DNA of 26,663 nt from CAVQGZ01 sp964356295 (GCA_964356295.1 CAYHHE010000033.1:1-26663), one strand, 5' to 3'. Positions 16,252 through 24,102 are shown, numbered from the stretch's first letter. A program made the numbers and translations. The notes: generated from the sequence alone by a model not told the origin.

Positions 16252-16455
16252 AAGGATCTGGTGGGCCTGCAGGACGGCGGCGAGGTGGTCGGGGAACCGG
16301 TCGAGCAGGGTGGCCGTCGGCGCGAGTGGCATCAGCACCGGAAGCAGCCTGTGCTCGCAGACGAACAGCGCGGCCTGCCGCGGTCGCCAGGAACGATCAC
16401 GGTCGGCCCGCACCCTCCCGACCGCCATCGTCGCGAGCAGTTGCGTGCTGCGCAA
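16252..16455 (-). pseudogene. DUF6933-like domain fragment
   Basis: The minus strand reads LRSTQLLATM, then RPRQAALFVCEHRLLPVLMP and LLDRFPDHLAAVLQAHQI. This fits the small DUF6933 domain (RCTxKLL...W...Lf-NexTLlpvl). It is in the same open frame as the acyltransferase relic downstream and the winged-helix-like piece upstream, with no start of its own. The assignment is from memory of the family pattern. Confidence 0.45.
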
Positions 16456-16607
16456 CTTGCGCACGTCGTAGCCGGCCTCGTCGGCTCGGCGGGTGACGGC
16501 GTGCACCTTGGCGGTGACCTCGGCGACGGTGAACCCACCGGGTGCGGCGGCCAGCGCGAGGACGGTGTGCAGGGCGTGGCGGATGCGTGGCCGGATCAGG
16601 TCCCACG
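16450..16607 (-). pseudogene. Winged-helix-like C-terminal fragment
   Basis: The minus strand reads DLIRPRIRHALHTVLALAAA, then PGGFTVAEVTAKVHAV and RADEAGYDVRKLRS. It resembles the short domain (GFT-x-DL...YDLxKLR) found at the C-terminus of several mobile-element and regulatory proteins. It is bounded upstream by an in-frame stop at about 16612 and merges directly into the DUF6933-like piece. Confidence 0.35.
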
Positions 16608-16832
16608 TTCAGCTCCACCGTCTCGACCACGCGGCCGCCGCAGGCTCGTGCGCGAGCCCCAGAGCCGGGCCTGTGGACAGCAACCAGGACATCGAAAGGA
16701 GAAGGGCCTCGGGCCGGGGGGATCGGGCAGCCCCAGACGGGGGCCGTAAGGCCCGCCCCGCCGCGGCCCAGCCTCGGTAGCGTCGCGGCCGTCGACAGGA
16801 ACCCCCTCGCGGGAGGGGACCGGTTCGCCACT

Positions 16833-16870
16833 CCAGGGCGCCACCCGCACCGGCCGCGCCCTGGTGGCGC
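16833..16870 (+). promoter_or_regulatory. Two mutually exclusive hairpins in the hoxF leader
   Basis: CCAGGGCG (16833-16840) can pair with CGCCCTGG (16857-16864). Alternatively GCGCCACC (16838-16845) can pair with GGTGGCGC (16863-16870). Both are perfect 8-bp stems and they share bases, so only one can form. A smaller hairpin, CCCCTC/GAGGGG, lies at 16803-16818. The hoxF Shine-Dalgarno (GGAGG near 16880) lies about 10 nt beyond the second stem. This could be an RNA switch or a protein-binding site; which one is inference. Confidence 0.4.
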
Positions 16871-16891
16871 ACAGGCGACGGAGGCTGGCGG

Positions 16892-18703
16892 ATGGCTATC
16901 GACGCGGCGCAACTGCTCGACCGGTACGGGAGATCCCGCACCCGTCTGCTCGACATGCTCTGGGAGGTCCACGACTCCCGCGGCTACCTGCCCGGCGACG
17001 TGGTCGAGCAGATCGCCGAGGGGCTCGGCACCACCGCCGGTGACATCCACGAGACCGCGTCCTTCTACCACTTCTTCCACAGTGAGCCCGGCGGGCGGTA
17101 CCGCATCTACCTGGCCGACACCGTCGTCGCCAAGATGCGCGGGCTCGCCGACGTCCGCGAGGCCCTGGAGCGCGAGACCGGGGCCACGTTCGGTGGCGCG
17201 CCTGACCCGTCCGGCACGTTCGAGCTGCTCGACACCGCCTGCATCGGTCTGTCCGACCAGGAGCCGGCGATCCTCGTGGACAAGGTGGTCTTCCCCCGGC
17301 TGCGACCCGGCAAGGTCGCCGACATCGTCGCCGACCTTCGCGCCGGGGCCAGCCCCGAGGAGATCGCGAACCCGGCCGGGCTGGCCCGGGACGAGGTCGC
17401 GTATGTCGACAACCTCGTCGAGACGAACGTGCGCACCCAGGGACCGGTCTTCTTCCGCTACCCCTCGGACTACCGCAGCCTGCTCCGCGACTGCCTCGTC
17501 CTCACCCCGGAGCAGATCAGCGAACGGATCTCCGAGGCCGGGCTTCGAGGCCGCGGCGGCGCCGGCTTCTCGACAGGGCTGAAGTGGCAGCTGTGCCGGG
17601 CGGCGCAAGGAGACCGGAAGCACGTGATATGCAACGCCGACGAAGGTGAGCCCGGGACGTTCAAGGACCGCGTGCTGCTCACCCGGTCGCCCAAGTTGGT
17701 CTTCACCGGCATGATCATCGCCGCCTACGCCATCGGCGCCAGCGACGGCCTGGTCTACCTGCGCAGGGAGTACGCCTACCTCAAGGACTACCTCGAGCGC
17801 CAGCTGGAGGAGATGCGCGACGACGGACTGCTCGGGCACGACATCCTCGGACGCAGCCCGTTCGAGTTCGACATCCGAATCCTGCTCGGCGCCGGCGCGT
17901 ACGTGTGCGGTGAGGAGTCCGCCCTCATCGAGTCGTGCGAGGGAAAGCGCGGCACCCCGCGGCTGAAGCCGCCGTTCCCCGCGCAGTCGGGCTACCTGGG
18001 ACAGCCCACATGCATCGACAACGTCGAATCGTTCGGGACGATCGCCCGGATCCTCGAGGAGGGGTCCACGTGGTTCCGGAACATGGGCACCGCCGAGTCC
18101 GCCGGCAGCCGCCTGCTCAGCGTCGCGGGGGACTGCCGTCGCCCCGGCATCTACGAGATCGAGTGGGGGACGACGCTGCGCGAGGTCCTCGCGCAGGTCG
18201 GCGCCGAGGATGCCCGAGCGGTGCAGGTGGCCGGCCCGTCCGGCGAGTGCGTCTCGGCACAGCAGGACGGGGATCGCCGGATCGCCTTCGAGGACCTCAA
18301 CTGCAACGGGGCATTCACCGTCTTCGGTCCCCAGCGCGACCTGCTGCCCGTCGTCCGCGACTACCTGAAGTTCTTCGTCGAGGAGTCCTGCGGGATCTGT
18401 GCGCCGTGCCGTGTCGGCAACACCGAGCTGCTCGGCAAGGTCGACCGGTTCCTCGACGGCCGGGGCACCCAGGCCGACGTGGACGACCTCGTCCGGTGGA
18501 GCGCGATCATCCGGGGCGCCAGCCGGTGCGGCCTCGGCGCCACGTCCCCCAAGCCGGTCATCACCACCCTGGCGCGCTTCCCGGAGATCTACCGCGACCG
18601 GATGGCCGGGACGGATGGCCCGCTGCTGGCATCCTACGACCTGGACGAGGAGCTGCGCGGCTACGACGCGGCGATGCGCGAGCTGGAGGGAGAGCCGCGA
18701 TGA
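16892..18703 (+). CDS. hoxF: NAD-reducing [NiFe] hydrogenase, diaphorase subunit HoxF
   Basis: This 603-residue protein fuses a NuoE-like domain (about 1-165) to a NuoF-like domain (about 175-603). It exchanges electrons between NAD(H) and the iron-sulfur chain of the soluble bidirectional hydrogenase. The FMN/NAD site is intact (LRGRGGAGFSTGLKW from 218; CNADEGEPGTFKDR from 247; GAGAYVCGEESAL near 333-345). The [4Fe-4S] ligands are Cys500, Cys503, Cys506 and Cys546. In the NuoE-like part only Cys117 of the four usual [2Fe-2S] cysteines remains: the first site is Ala75 (YLADTV) and the last is Ser121 (CIGLS). ATG at 16892 follows GGAGG by about 8 nt. It is the first gene of hoxFUYHWI, with an ATGA overlap to hoxU. 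It is closest in layout to the Cupriavidus necator and Rhodococcus opacus enzymes. Confidence 0.97.
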   Translation: MAIDAAQLLDRYGRSRTRLLDMLWEVHDSRGYLPGDVVEQIAEGLGTTAGDIHETASFYHFFHSEPGGRYRIYLADTVVAKMRGLADVREALERETGATFGGAPDPSGTFELLDTACIGLSDQEPAILVDKVVFPRLRPGKVADIVADLRAGASPEEIANPAGLARDEVAYVDNLVETNVRTQGPVFFRYPSDYRSLLRDCLVLTPEQISERISEAGLRGRGGAGFSTGLKWQLCRAAQGDRKHVICNADEGEPGTFKDRVLLTRSPKLVFTGMIIAAYAIGASDGLVYLRREYAYLKDYLERQLEEMRDDGLLGHDILGRSPFEFDIRILLGAGAYVCGEESALIESCEGKRGTPRLKPPFPAQSGYLGQPTCIDNVESFGTIARILEEGSTWFRNMGTAESAGSRLLSVAGDCRRPGIYEIEWGTTLREVLAQVGAEDARAVQVAGPSGECVSAQQDGDRRIAFEDLNCNGAFTVFGPQRDLLPVVRDYLKFFVEESCGICAPCRVGNTELLGKVDRFLDGRGTQADVDDLVRWSAIIRGASRCGLGATSPKPVITTLARFPEIYRDRMAGTDGPLLASYDLDEELRGYDAAMRELEGEPR

Positions 18704-19404
18704 CCATCCAGATAACGATCGACGGCGAGGTCGTCTCGACCAGCCCGGGCAAGCGGATCGTGGACGTCGCGGCCGAGAACGGCACCTACGTCCCCACCCT
18801 GTGCTACCACTCCGACCACCCCAGTCTCGGCACCTGCCGGGTGTGTGTGGTGAGGGTCAACGGCGCAATGGCGGCGTCGTGCACTCTCGAGGCCCGCGAC
18901 GGCATGGTCGTCGAGGTCGACGCTCCCGATCTGCGCGACGCGCGGCAAGCCGTCGTCGAGATGCTGTTTGTCGAGGGAACCCACAACTGCCCGAGTTGCG
19001 AGAAGAGCGGTCGGTGCAGCCTGCAGGCGGTGGCCCTGGAGATGTGCCTGCAGGTACCGCGGTTCCCGTACCGGTACCCGCTGCGGCAGGCCGAGCACGG
19101 CCTGACGCGGATCTGGCTGGAGCGCGACCGGTGCATCTTCTGCCAGCGGTGCGTGGAGTTCGTGCGCGACGCGCAGACCGGACGCAAGATCTTCAGCATC
19201 TCCGGACGTGGCCAGCGGGCGCGGATCGAGGTCGACCGGCAGCTCGCCGATGCGATGACGCCGGGCCAGGTCTACGACGCCGTCGCATTGTGCCCGGTGG
19301 GGGCCATCCTGGAGAAGGGTGCCGGCTACGACACGCCCATCGGCGAGCGGAGGTACGAGACCAGGTCACTCAAGCGGCGCGTGCTCGACCGGAGGCCGTC
19401 ATGA
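18700..19404 (+). CDS. hoxU: NAD-reducing [NiFe] hydrogenase, diaphorase small subunit HoxU
   Basis: The 234-residue NuoG-N-terminal-like protein carries the wiring between HoxF and HoxY. It has a plant-type [2Fe-2S] site (Cys35, Cys46, Cys49, Cys61), a His-ligated [4Fe-4S] site (His95, Cys97 or neighbours, Cys100, Cys106 in THNCPSCEKSGRC) and another [4Fe-4S] site (Cys145, Cys148, Cys151, Cys198). All expected ligands are present and the length is normal. ATG at 18700 overlaps the hoxF stop and its own stop overlaps the hoxY start (ATGA both times), implying translational coupling and stoichiometric synthesis. Confidence 0.97.
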   Translation: MTIQITIDGEVVSTSPGKRIVDVAAENGTYVPTLCYHSDHPSLGTCRVCVVRVNGAMAASCTLEARDGMVVEVDAPDLRDARQAVVEMLFVEGTHNCPSCEKSGRCSLQAVALEMCLQVPRFPYRYPLRQAEHGLTRIWLERDRCIFCQRCVEFVRDAQTGRKIFSISGRGQRARIEVDRQLADAMTPGQVYDAVALCPVGAILEKGAGYDTPIGERRYETRSLKRRVLDRRPS

Positions 19405-20039
19405 CGTCCACCACGCCGCCTCCACCACGCGAGGTCGCCTCCCACGAGTTGCCGCGCACCCCGATCGACCCGGCGACCGCCGCGGCGCGGGCCGGCAAGA
19501 TCAAGATGGCGACGATCTCCTTGTGCGGGTGCTGGGGCTGCACGCTGTCGATCCTCGACGTGGACGAGCGGATCCTCCCGCTGCTCGACAAGGTGACCAT
19601 CACGCGAAGCTCGCTCACCGACATCAAGCGGATCCCGGAGCGGTGCGCGGTGGGGTTCGTCGAGGGCGGCGTCGCCAACGAGGAGAACGTCGAGACGCTC
19701 GAGCACTTCCGTGAGAACTGCGACATCCTGATCTCGGTCGGCGCCTGCGCGCTGTGGGGCGGCGTCCCCGCCCTGCGCAACGCCGCCGGCCTCGCCGCAT
19801 GCCTGCGGGAGGCGTACCTCGACAGCCCGACCCGCCCCGTCGGGTCGCCGCCGATCATCCCTCGCCACCCGGACATCCCCCGACTGACCACGACGGTGCT
19901 GCCCTGCCATGAGGTCGTGAAGATGGACCACTTCATCCCCGGCTGCCCGCCCGACGGTGACCAGGTCTTCTCCGTGCTGGACGACCTCGCCAACGGCCGG
20001 CCGGTGAACCTGCCCCGCGTCATCACCCGGTTCGACTGA
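19401..20039 (+). CDS. hoxY: NAD-reducing [NiFe] hydrogenase small subunit HoxY
   Basis: The 212-residue small subunit holds the proximal [4Fe-4S] cluster next to the NiFe site. The ligands are Cys44 and Cys47 (LCGCWGCTLS), Cys116 (SVGACALWGG) and Cys182 (IPGCPPDGD), a constant +3 offset from the known C. necator HoxY ligands as I recall them. A Pro-rich N-terminal extension (about 1-30) precedes the flavodoxin-like core (KIKMATISLCGCW). There is no Tat signal, as expected for a cytosolic enzyme. The ATG overlaps hoxU by 4 nt; hoxH follows after 16 nt. Confidence 0.97.
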   Translation: MTSTTPPPPREVASHELPRTPIDPATAAARAGKIKMATISLCGCWGCTLSILDVDERILPLLDKVTITRSSLTDIKRIPERCAVGFVEGGVANEENVETLEHFRENCDILISVGACALWGGVPALRNAAGLAACLREAYLDSPTRPVGSPPIIPRHPDIPRLTTTVLPCHEVVKMDHFIPGCPPDGDQVFSVLDDLANGRPVNLPRVITRFD

Positions 20040-20055
20040 CCCGCCCGGAGGAGCC

Positions 20056-21525
20056 ATGAGCCGCAGGCTGGTCATCGACCCGGTCACCCGCATCGAGGGC
20101 CACGGCAAGGTCGTGGTCCAGCTCGACGACGAGAACCGGGTGGTCGACGCCCGGCTCCACGTCGTGGAGTTCCGCGGCTACGAGAGGTTCGTCCAGAGAC
20201 ACCCGTACTGGGAGGCGCCGATCCTGCTCCAGCGGATCTGCGGCATCTGCTTCGTCAGCCACCACCTCGCCGGCGCGAAGGCGATCGACGACGTCATCGG
20301 GGCGGGGGTGCGGTCGGCGACCGGGATCCCGGTCGCCGCCGAGAAGATGCGACGGCTCGGCCACTACGCTCAGATGCTGCAGTCGCACACCACCGCGTAC
20401 TTCTATCTCGTCGTCCCGGAGATGCTGTTCGGGATGGACGCGCCGCCGGAGCAGCGCAACATCCTCGGGCTGATCGAGGCCGACCCCGGGCTGGTCAAGC
20501 GGGTGGTCATGCTGCGCAAGTGGGGCCAGGAGATCATCCAGACCGTCTTCGGCAAGCGGATGCACGGGATCTCGGCGGTGCCCGGCGGGGTACAGAAGGG
20601 GCTGTCGACGCAGGAGCGCGACCGGTTCCTCAACGGGGACGACACCATCCCGTCGATGGCCCAGGTCATGGAGTACGCCCATGACGGCCTGCAGATGTTC
20701 TACGACTTCCACGAGCAGCACCGCGCCGAGGTCGACTCGTTCGCGGTCGTGCCGGCCCTGTCGATGTCGCTGGTCGGCGAGGACGGCAACGTCGACTACT
20801 ACCACGGTCGGCTGCGGGTGACCGACGAGAGCAAGCACGTGGTCGATGAGTTCGACTGCCACGACTACCTCGACCACTTCGCCGAGACGGTCGAGCCGTG
20901 GAGCTACCTGAAGTTCCCGTTCCTCAAGGCGTTCGGCCGGGAGCGGGGCTCGGTGCGGGTCGGCTCCCTGGCCCGGATGAACGTCACGCAGACGCTTCCG
21001 ACCCAGCACGCGGCCGACGCACTGCAGCGGTTCCACGGCTACACGCACGGCAAGGCGAACCTGATGACGCTGCACTCGAACTGGGCGCGGGCCATCGAGA
21101 TCATCCACGCGGCGGAGCTCATCGAGCAGCTGCTGAACGACCCCGACCTGCACAGCGACGACCTGGTGACGCGGCCCGACCAGGCGGCGTGGACCGGTGA
21201 GGGTGTCGGCGTGGTAGAGGCGCCACGGGGGACGCTGCTGCACCATTACCGAGCCGACGAGGAAGGTGCGATGACCTTCGCCAACCTCATAGTCGCGACG
21301 ACGCACAACAACGAGGTGCTCAACCGAACCGTCCGCGCGGTGGCCGAGCAGAGGCTGACCGGAACGGTCGAGATCACCGAGGGGATGATGAACGCCATCG
21401 AGGTCGGGCTGCGTGCCTACGACCCGTGCCTGAGCTGCGCCACCCACGCGCTCGGCCAGATGCCCCTCGACGTCGCGGTGGTGGACGGCGCGGGGAACGT
21501 CGTCGCGAGACGAGTGCGCTCATGA
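20056..21525 (+). CDS. hoxH: NAD-reducing [NiFe] hydrogenase large subunit HoxH
   Basis: The 489-residue catalytic subunit has both NiFe-binding pairs: RICGICFVSH (Cys62, Cys65) and DPCLSCATH (Cys458, Cys461). His464 is followed by a 25-residue C-terminal extension (465-489). That extension should be cut off by HoxW after nickel insertion. The motif forms and length match group 3d bidirectional NAD-linked hydrogenases. The N-terminal VIDPVTRIEGHG signature is also present. ATG at 20056 has an ideal GGAGGAG upstream. The stop overlaps the hoxW start (ATGA). Assembly of the Fe(CN)2CO centre needs HypA-F proteins that are not encoded in this window. Confidence 0.98.
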   Translation: MSRRLVIDPVTRIEGHGKVVVQLDDENRVVDARLHVVEFRGYERFVQRHPYWEAPILLQRICGICFVSHHLAGAKAIDDVIGAGVRSATGIPVAAEKMRRLGHYAQMLQSHTTAYFYLVVPEMLFGMDAPPEQRNILGLIEADPGLVKRVVMLRKWGQEIIQTVFGKRMHGISAVPGGVQKGLSTQERDRFLNGDDTIPSMAQVMEYAHDGLQMFYDFHEQHRAEVDSFAVVPALSMSLVGEDGNVDYYHGRLRVTDESKHVVDEFDCHDYLDHFAETVEPWSYLKFPFLKAFGRERGSVRVGSLARMNVTQTLPTQHAADALQRFHGYTHGKANLMTLHSNWARAIEIIHAAELIEQLLNDPDLHSDDLVTRPDQAAWTGEGVGVVEAPRGTLLHHYRADEEGAMTFANLIVATTHNNEVLNRTVRAVAEQRLTGTVEITEGMMNAIEVGLRAYDPCLSCATHALGQMPLDVAVVDGAGNVVARRVRS

Positions 21526-22061
21526 GCACGCTCTCGACGTACGACGGCCCGCGGTGCCTGGTCGTCGGGATCGGGAACGTCGCGCGCCAGGACGACGGAC
21601 TCGGTTGGGCGTTCGTCGACTGGCTCGAGGGCAGCGGCGCCTGCGGCCAGGCGGAGAGCGTCCGGCGCTACCAGCTGCTCCTCGAGGACGCGGACCTGTT
21701 CGCCCGCTTCGACCGGGTGCTGGTGGTGGACGCGACCCGGGACGAGGCAGTCGCGGCCTACGCGATCCTCGTGCCGGAACCTCGCCTCGACGTGACGTTC
21801 ACGTCCCACGCGATGTCGGTGCCGTGCGTGATGGCAGCAGCGGCGACCTGCTTCGGCCGAAGGCCCGCTGTCGAGGTCCTCGCCATCCGCGGGTACTCGT
21901 GGGACCTGCAGGTGGGGATGACCGCCGGTGCCGCCGCCAGCCTGGACGCCGCCATCCGCGCCATGGGCGGTCAGCCCGGCGACCCGGCACGACTCCGGTC
22001 TGCCTGGAGCACTGACGTGCCCGCCACGGGGATGCCCGCCATGGGGATGCTGGGAGGATGA
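21522..22061 (+). CDS. hoxW: HoxH-specific maturation endopeptidase HoxW
   Basis: The 179-residue protein belongs to the HyaD/HybD-type hydrogenase maturation proteases. It has the start signature CLVVGIGNVARQDDGLGW, where an acidic residue binds nickel of the precursor, VLVVDATRDE (second acidic ligand) and FTSHAMSVP (His ligand). It would recognise nickel-loaded HoxH and remove its C-terminal extension. The C-terminal 20 residues contain a short Met/Gly/Pro repeat (ATGMPAMGMLGG) of unknown meaning. ATG at 21522 overlaps the hoxH stop by 4 nt; hoxI starts 1 nt after its stop. Confidence 0.93.
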   Translation: MSTLSTYDGPRCLVVGIGNVARQDDGLGWAFVDWLEGSGACGQAESVRRYQLLLEDADLFARFDRVLVVDATRDEAVAAYAILVPEPRLDVTFTSHAMSVPCVMAAAATCFGRRPAVEVLAIRGYSWDLQVGMTAGAAASLDAAIRAMGGQPGDPARLRSAWSTDVPATGMPAMGMLGG

Positions 22062-22062
22062 G

Positions 22063-22563
22063 ATGAGCGAGAAGGCCTTCGACCGCGTCGCAGCCACGAT
22101 CTACGAGGCGCCGATCGGCTCGTACATCGGGCGGGAGGGCGCAGAGGTGCTCGCCGAGTTCGCCGGCGAGGAGATGCAGCTCGCGGACAAGGAGTTCCTG
22201 TTCCACCGGGGGGAGTACGCGAAGACGTTCTACATCGTCGTCGGCGGGCGGCTCGCCTTCGTCCGGGAGGCGTCGGCGACGAGGCCTGAGGTGATCTTCC
22301 ACGTCCTGGAGAAGGGCGACCTCTGCGGCGAGCTGAGCTTCATCGACGGCAGCCAGTACCCCGTCTCGTGCTGTGCCCTGGGACCGGCCGCCGTGCTCTC
22401 CTTCAACGTCTCGGACCTCTCGGCACTCGTGGACAGCCACCCACGCGTGGTCTACGACTTCATGCGGGCCGTCATCGTCCGGGTCCACTCGACCAGCGCA
22501 TCGCTCAGCCGGCAGCGCCAGGAGCTCGCCGACTACATCGCAACGGGTGGGAAGCGGACCTAG
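22063..22563 (+). CDS. hoxI: HoxI-like cyclic-nucleotide-binding-fold accessory subunit
   Basis: The 166-residue protein is a single Crp-like beta-barrel: LADKEFLFHRGEYAKTFYIV, GRLAFVRE, VLEKGDLCGELSFIDGSQYP, AVLSFNVSDLSAL. A C-terminal helical segment follows, with no helix-turn-helix domain, so it is not a transcription factor. The phosphate-binding cassette lacks the usual Arg after GELSFIDG (Pro-Val instead), so cAMP binding is doubtful. In C. necator the same gene order hoxFUYHWI occurs, and HoxI binds the hydrogenase as a dimer, giving an NADPH-reactive form. Start ATG 22063 has GGAGGATGAG upstream and abuts hoxW, so it belongs to the operon. Confidence 0.88.
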   Translation: MSEKAFDRVAATIYEAPIGSYIGREGAEVLAEFAGEEMQLADKEFLFHRGEYAKTFYIVVGGRLAFVREASATRPEVIFHVLEKGDLCGELSFIDGSQYPVSCCALGPAAVLSFNVSDLSALVDSHPRVVYDFMRAVIVRVHSTSASLSRQRQELADYIATGGKRT

Positions 22564-22873
22564 ACGGTACGTGGGCCGGGCGCCTCGATGCAGGCCCGGC
22601 GCCTCGCGGATCACGACTGGCGCGGGTTGCCGACGATGGCGTCGGCGGCGATGGTGTCGGCGTGGTCGGCCGGGTCCGTGCGGGTGGCCCGCCGCGTCAC
22701 TGGCTGGGCAGGTGCCCGCGCGGGCAAACCGTCCGACTCGGCGCTGTAACACGACCGTAAACGGCAGGCTGGATGCTTCTGCCCGCGCTCCCGGGAGCAC
22801 CTCCGGTCCGCGGAGCGGCACCCGACCATCCCCTCGGCGCCTACGCGACCGGGGGCGCCTTCGCGGGCGAGCC
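22564..22873. other. 310-bp intergenic region between hoxI and the permease remnant
   Basis: Apart from the possible hairpin just after hoxI, no gene or known riboswitch is recognisable. The right part presumably held the promoter of the former permease gene. Confidence 0.4.
22575..22600 (+). terminator. Possible terminator hairpin after hoxI
   Basis: GCCGGGC (22575-22581) pairs perfectly with GCCCGGC (22594-22600) across a 12-nt loop, starting 11 nt after the hoxI stop. There is no T-tract, and GC-rich sequence forms such stems readily, so the call is weak. Confidence 0.3.
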
Positions 22874-23176
22874 ATGAGCACGACGACGACCCGTGACCCG
22901 GCCACGCCACCCACGAGCCGCCTCGACTCGTTCTTCGCGATCTCCCAGCGCGGGTCCAGCGTCGGCCGGGAGGTGCGGGGCGGCCTCGTCACGTTCGTGA
23001 CGATGGCCTACATCATCGTGCTGCACCCGCTCATCATCGGTACGGTCACCGATGTCGAGGGCCGCTACCTCGGCGGCGGCGACGCCCCCAACCTCGCTCT
23101 GGTCGCGGCCGCGACCGCCCTAGCCGACCCCACCAGCCCGACATTCGAAACCAACGAGATCCTGCCAACTCCTTGA
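22874..23176 (+). pseudogene. Truncated NCS2-family purine permease (AzgA-like), N-terminus only
   Basis: The 100-residue frame starts with LDSFFAISQRGSSVGREVRG, then GGLVTFVTMAYIIVLHPLII and LALVAAATAL. This is the N-terminus of adenine/guanine/hypoxanthine permeases, which normally exceed 450 residues. Similarity stops at about 23120; a short unrelated tail (DPTSPTFETNEILPTP) runs to a stop at 23174-23176. Without the remaining helices it cannot transport. The likely cause is a deletion or rearrangement. Confidence 0.8.
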
Positions 23177-23298
23177 CGCGGGACACGCGCACTCCAGCGC
23201 GTCCTCGCGACCCCGAACGGGAACCGACGCGGCTTGACATAGGGCTTCTCACAGCCGACTGAGGCGAAGCCGCGAAGTGGTGGCCATGTCGCCTGCGG

Positions 23299-24102
23299 CT
23301 AGGTCAGGGGAACGAGTTGGGTCCGGTCGTCGTGGGGTAGCCCGGGTTGGGCGGTGACAGTCAGCGTCGGAGTGGCGGTGTCCAGGACTGCCCCGAGGGG
23401 TGTGACCAGGGCGGTGTCGGCGGCGTCACGGCCGGTGGCGATGCGCACGAGGCTCTGCCGGGGCGCCAGCCGTGTTCCGTCGAAGACGTACCAGCGGCCG
23501 TCGATGGTGGCTTCGAACACGGCGTGGAAGTCCATCGGGTCCAGCCCCGGTGCGTAGACCGCGGCGTACCGGGCGGGGATGCCCAGGGCCCGGCACACGC
23601 TGACCCCGAGGTGAGCGAAGTCCCGGCACACCCCGGTGCGGGTCAGCAGCGGGTGCAGCGCATCGTCATCAGCCTCGGTCGACCCGGGGGTGTAGGCGAT
23701 CTGGGTGTGCAGCCACTCCTCGACCGCCAGCACCGCGGCCCGTGGGGCCAACCCCGCGAACTCACTGCTCGCCCACCCGCCCAGCCGGTCAGACGGGCAG
23801 TAGCGGCTGGGTCGCAGAAAGGTCAGCTCGTCCGCCGGCGACACCTCCTGGGGCGGTGCTTCACCGACGCCCACGACAGCCCGGTAGGACAGCTCGACCC
23901 GTCCCGTCGGGACGTCCAGAACGTGGACTCGGCCCTCGACGGTGCGCACCTCTCGGACCGCCACAGCTGTCCCGGCGCCACTGACCGCCTCGACCGACTC
24001 CTCATCCAGCCAGCTGGAGGACACCGCCACGCATGCGGCCAGCCTGCCGGGCACAGACACCGGCAAGAGCATCGACACATCGACTCTCGCCCGAATGATC
24101 AC
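23299..24102 (-). CDS. Transglutaminase-like (cysteine protease fold) protein
   Basis: The 267-residue protein has the transglutaminase-core triad: Cys159 in RTGVCRDFAHLG, His193 in PMDFHAVFEA and Asp208 in WYVFDGTRL. A beta-rich N-terminal domain (about 1-110) resembles the bacterial transglutaminase N-domain. These cytosolic proteins probably act as peptidases or amidases on unknown substrates. GTG at 24102 is the best start; CACAAT ends 6 nt before it, matching the leaderless-type spacing of other genes here. It stands alone, next to truncated genes on one side and gene-poor DNA on the other. Confidence 0.9.
   Translation of the reverse strand: MIIRARVDVSMLLPVSVPGRLAACVAVSSSWLDEESVEAVSGAGTAVAVREVRTVEGRVHVLDVPTGRVELSYRAVVGVGEAPPQEVSPADELTFLRPSRYCPSDRLGGWASSEFAGLAPRAAVLAVEEWLHTQIAYTPGSTEADDDALHPLLTRTGVCRDFAHLGVSVCRALGIPARYAAVYAPGLDPMDFHAVFEATIDGRWYVFDGTRLAPRQSLVRIATGRDAADTALVTPLGAVLDTATPTLTVTAQPGLPHDDRTQLVPLT

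Noticed and set aside
16397..17839. Long minus-strand open frame opposite hoxF
   Set aside because: It mirrors the hoxF codons in high-GC DNA and has no family resemblance; hoxF on the plus strand is certain.
20023..21447. 474-codon minus-strand open frame opposite hoxH
   Set aside because: It is rich in Val, Arg, Asp and His and lacks any domain pattern; it is a GC-skew shadow of hoxH.
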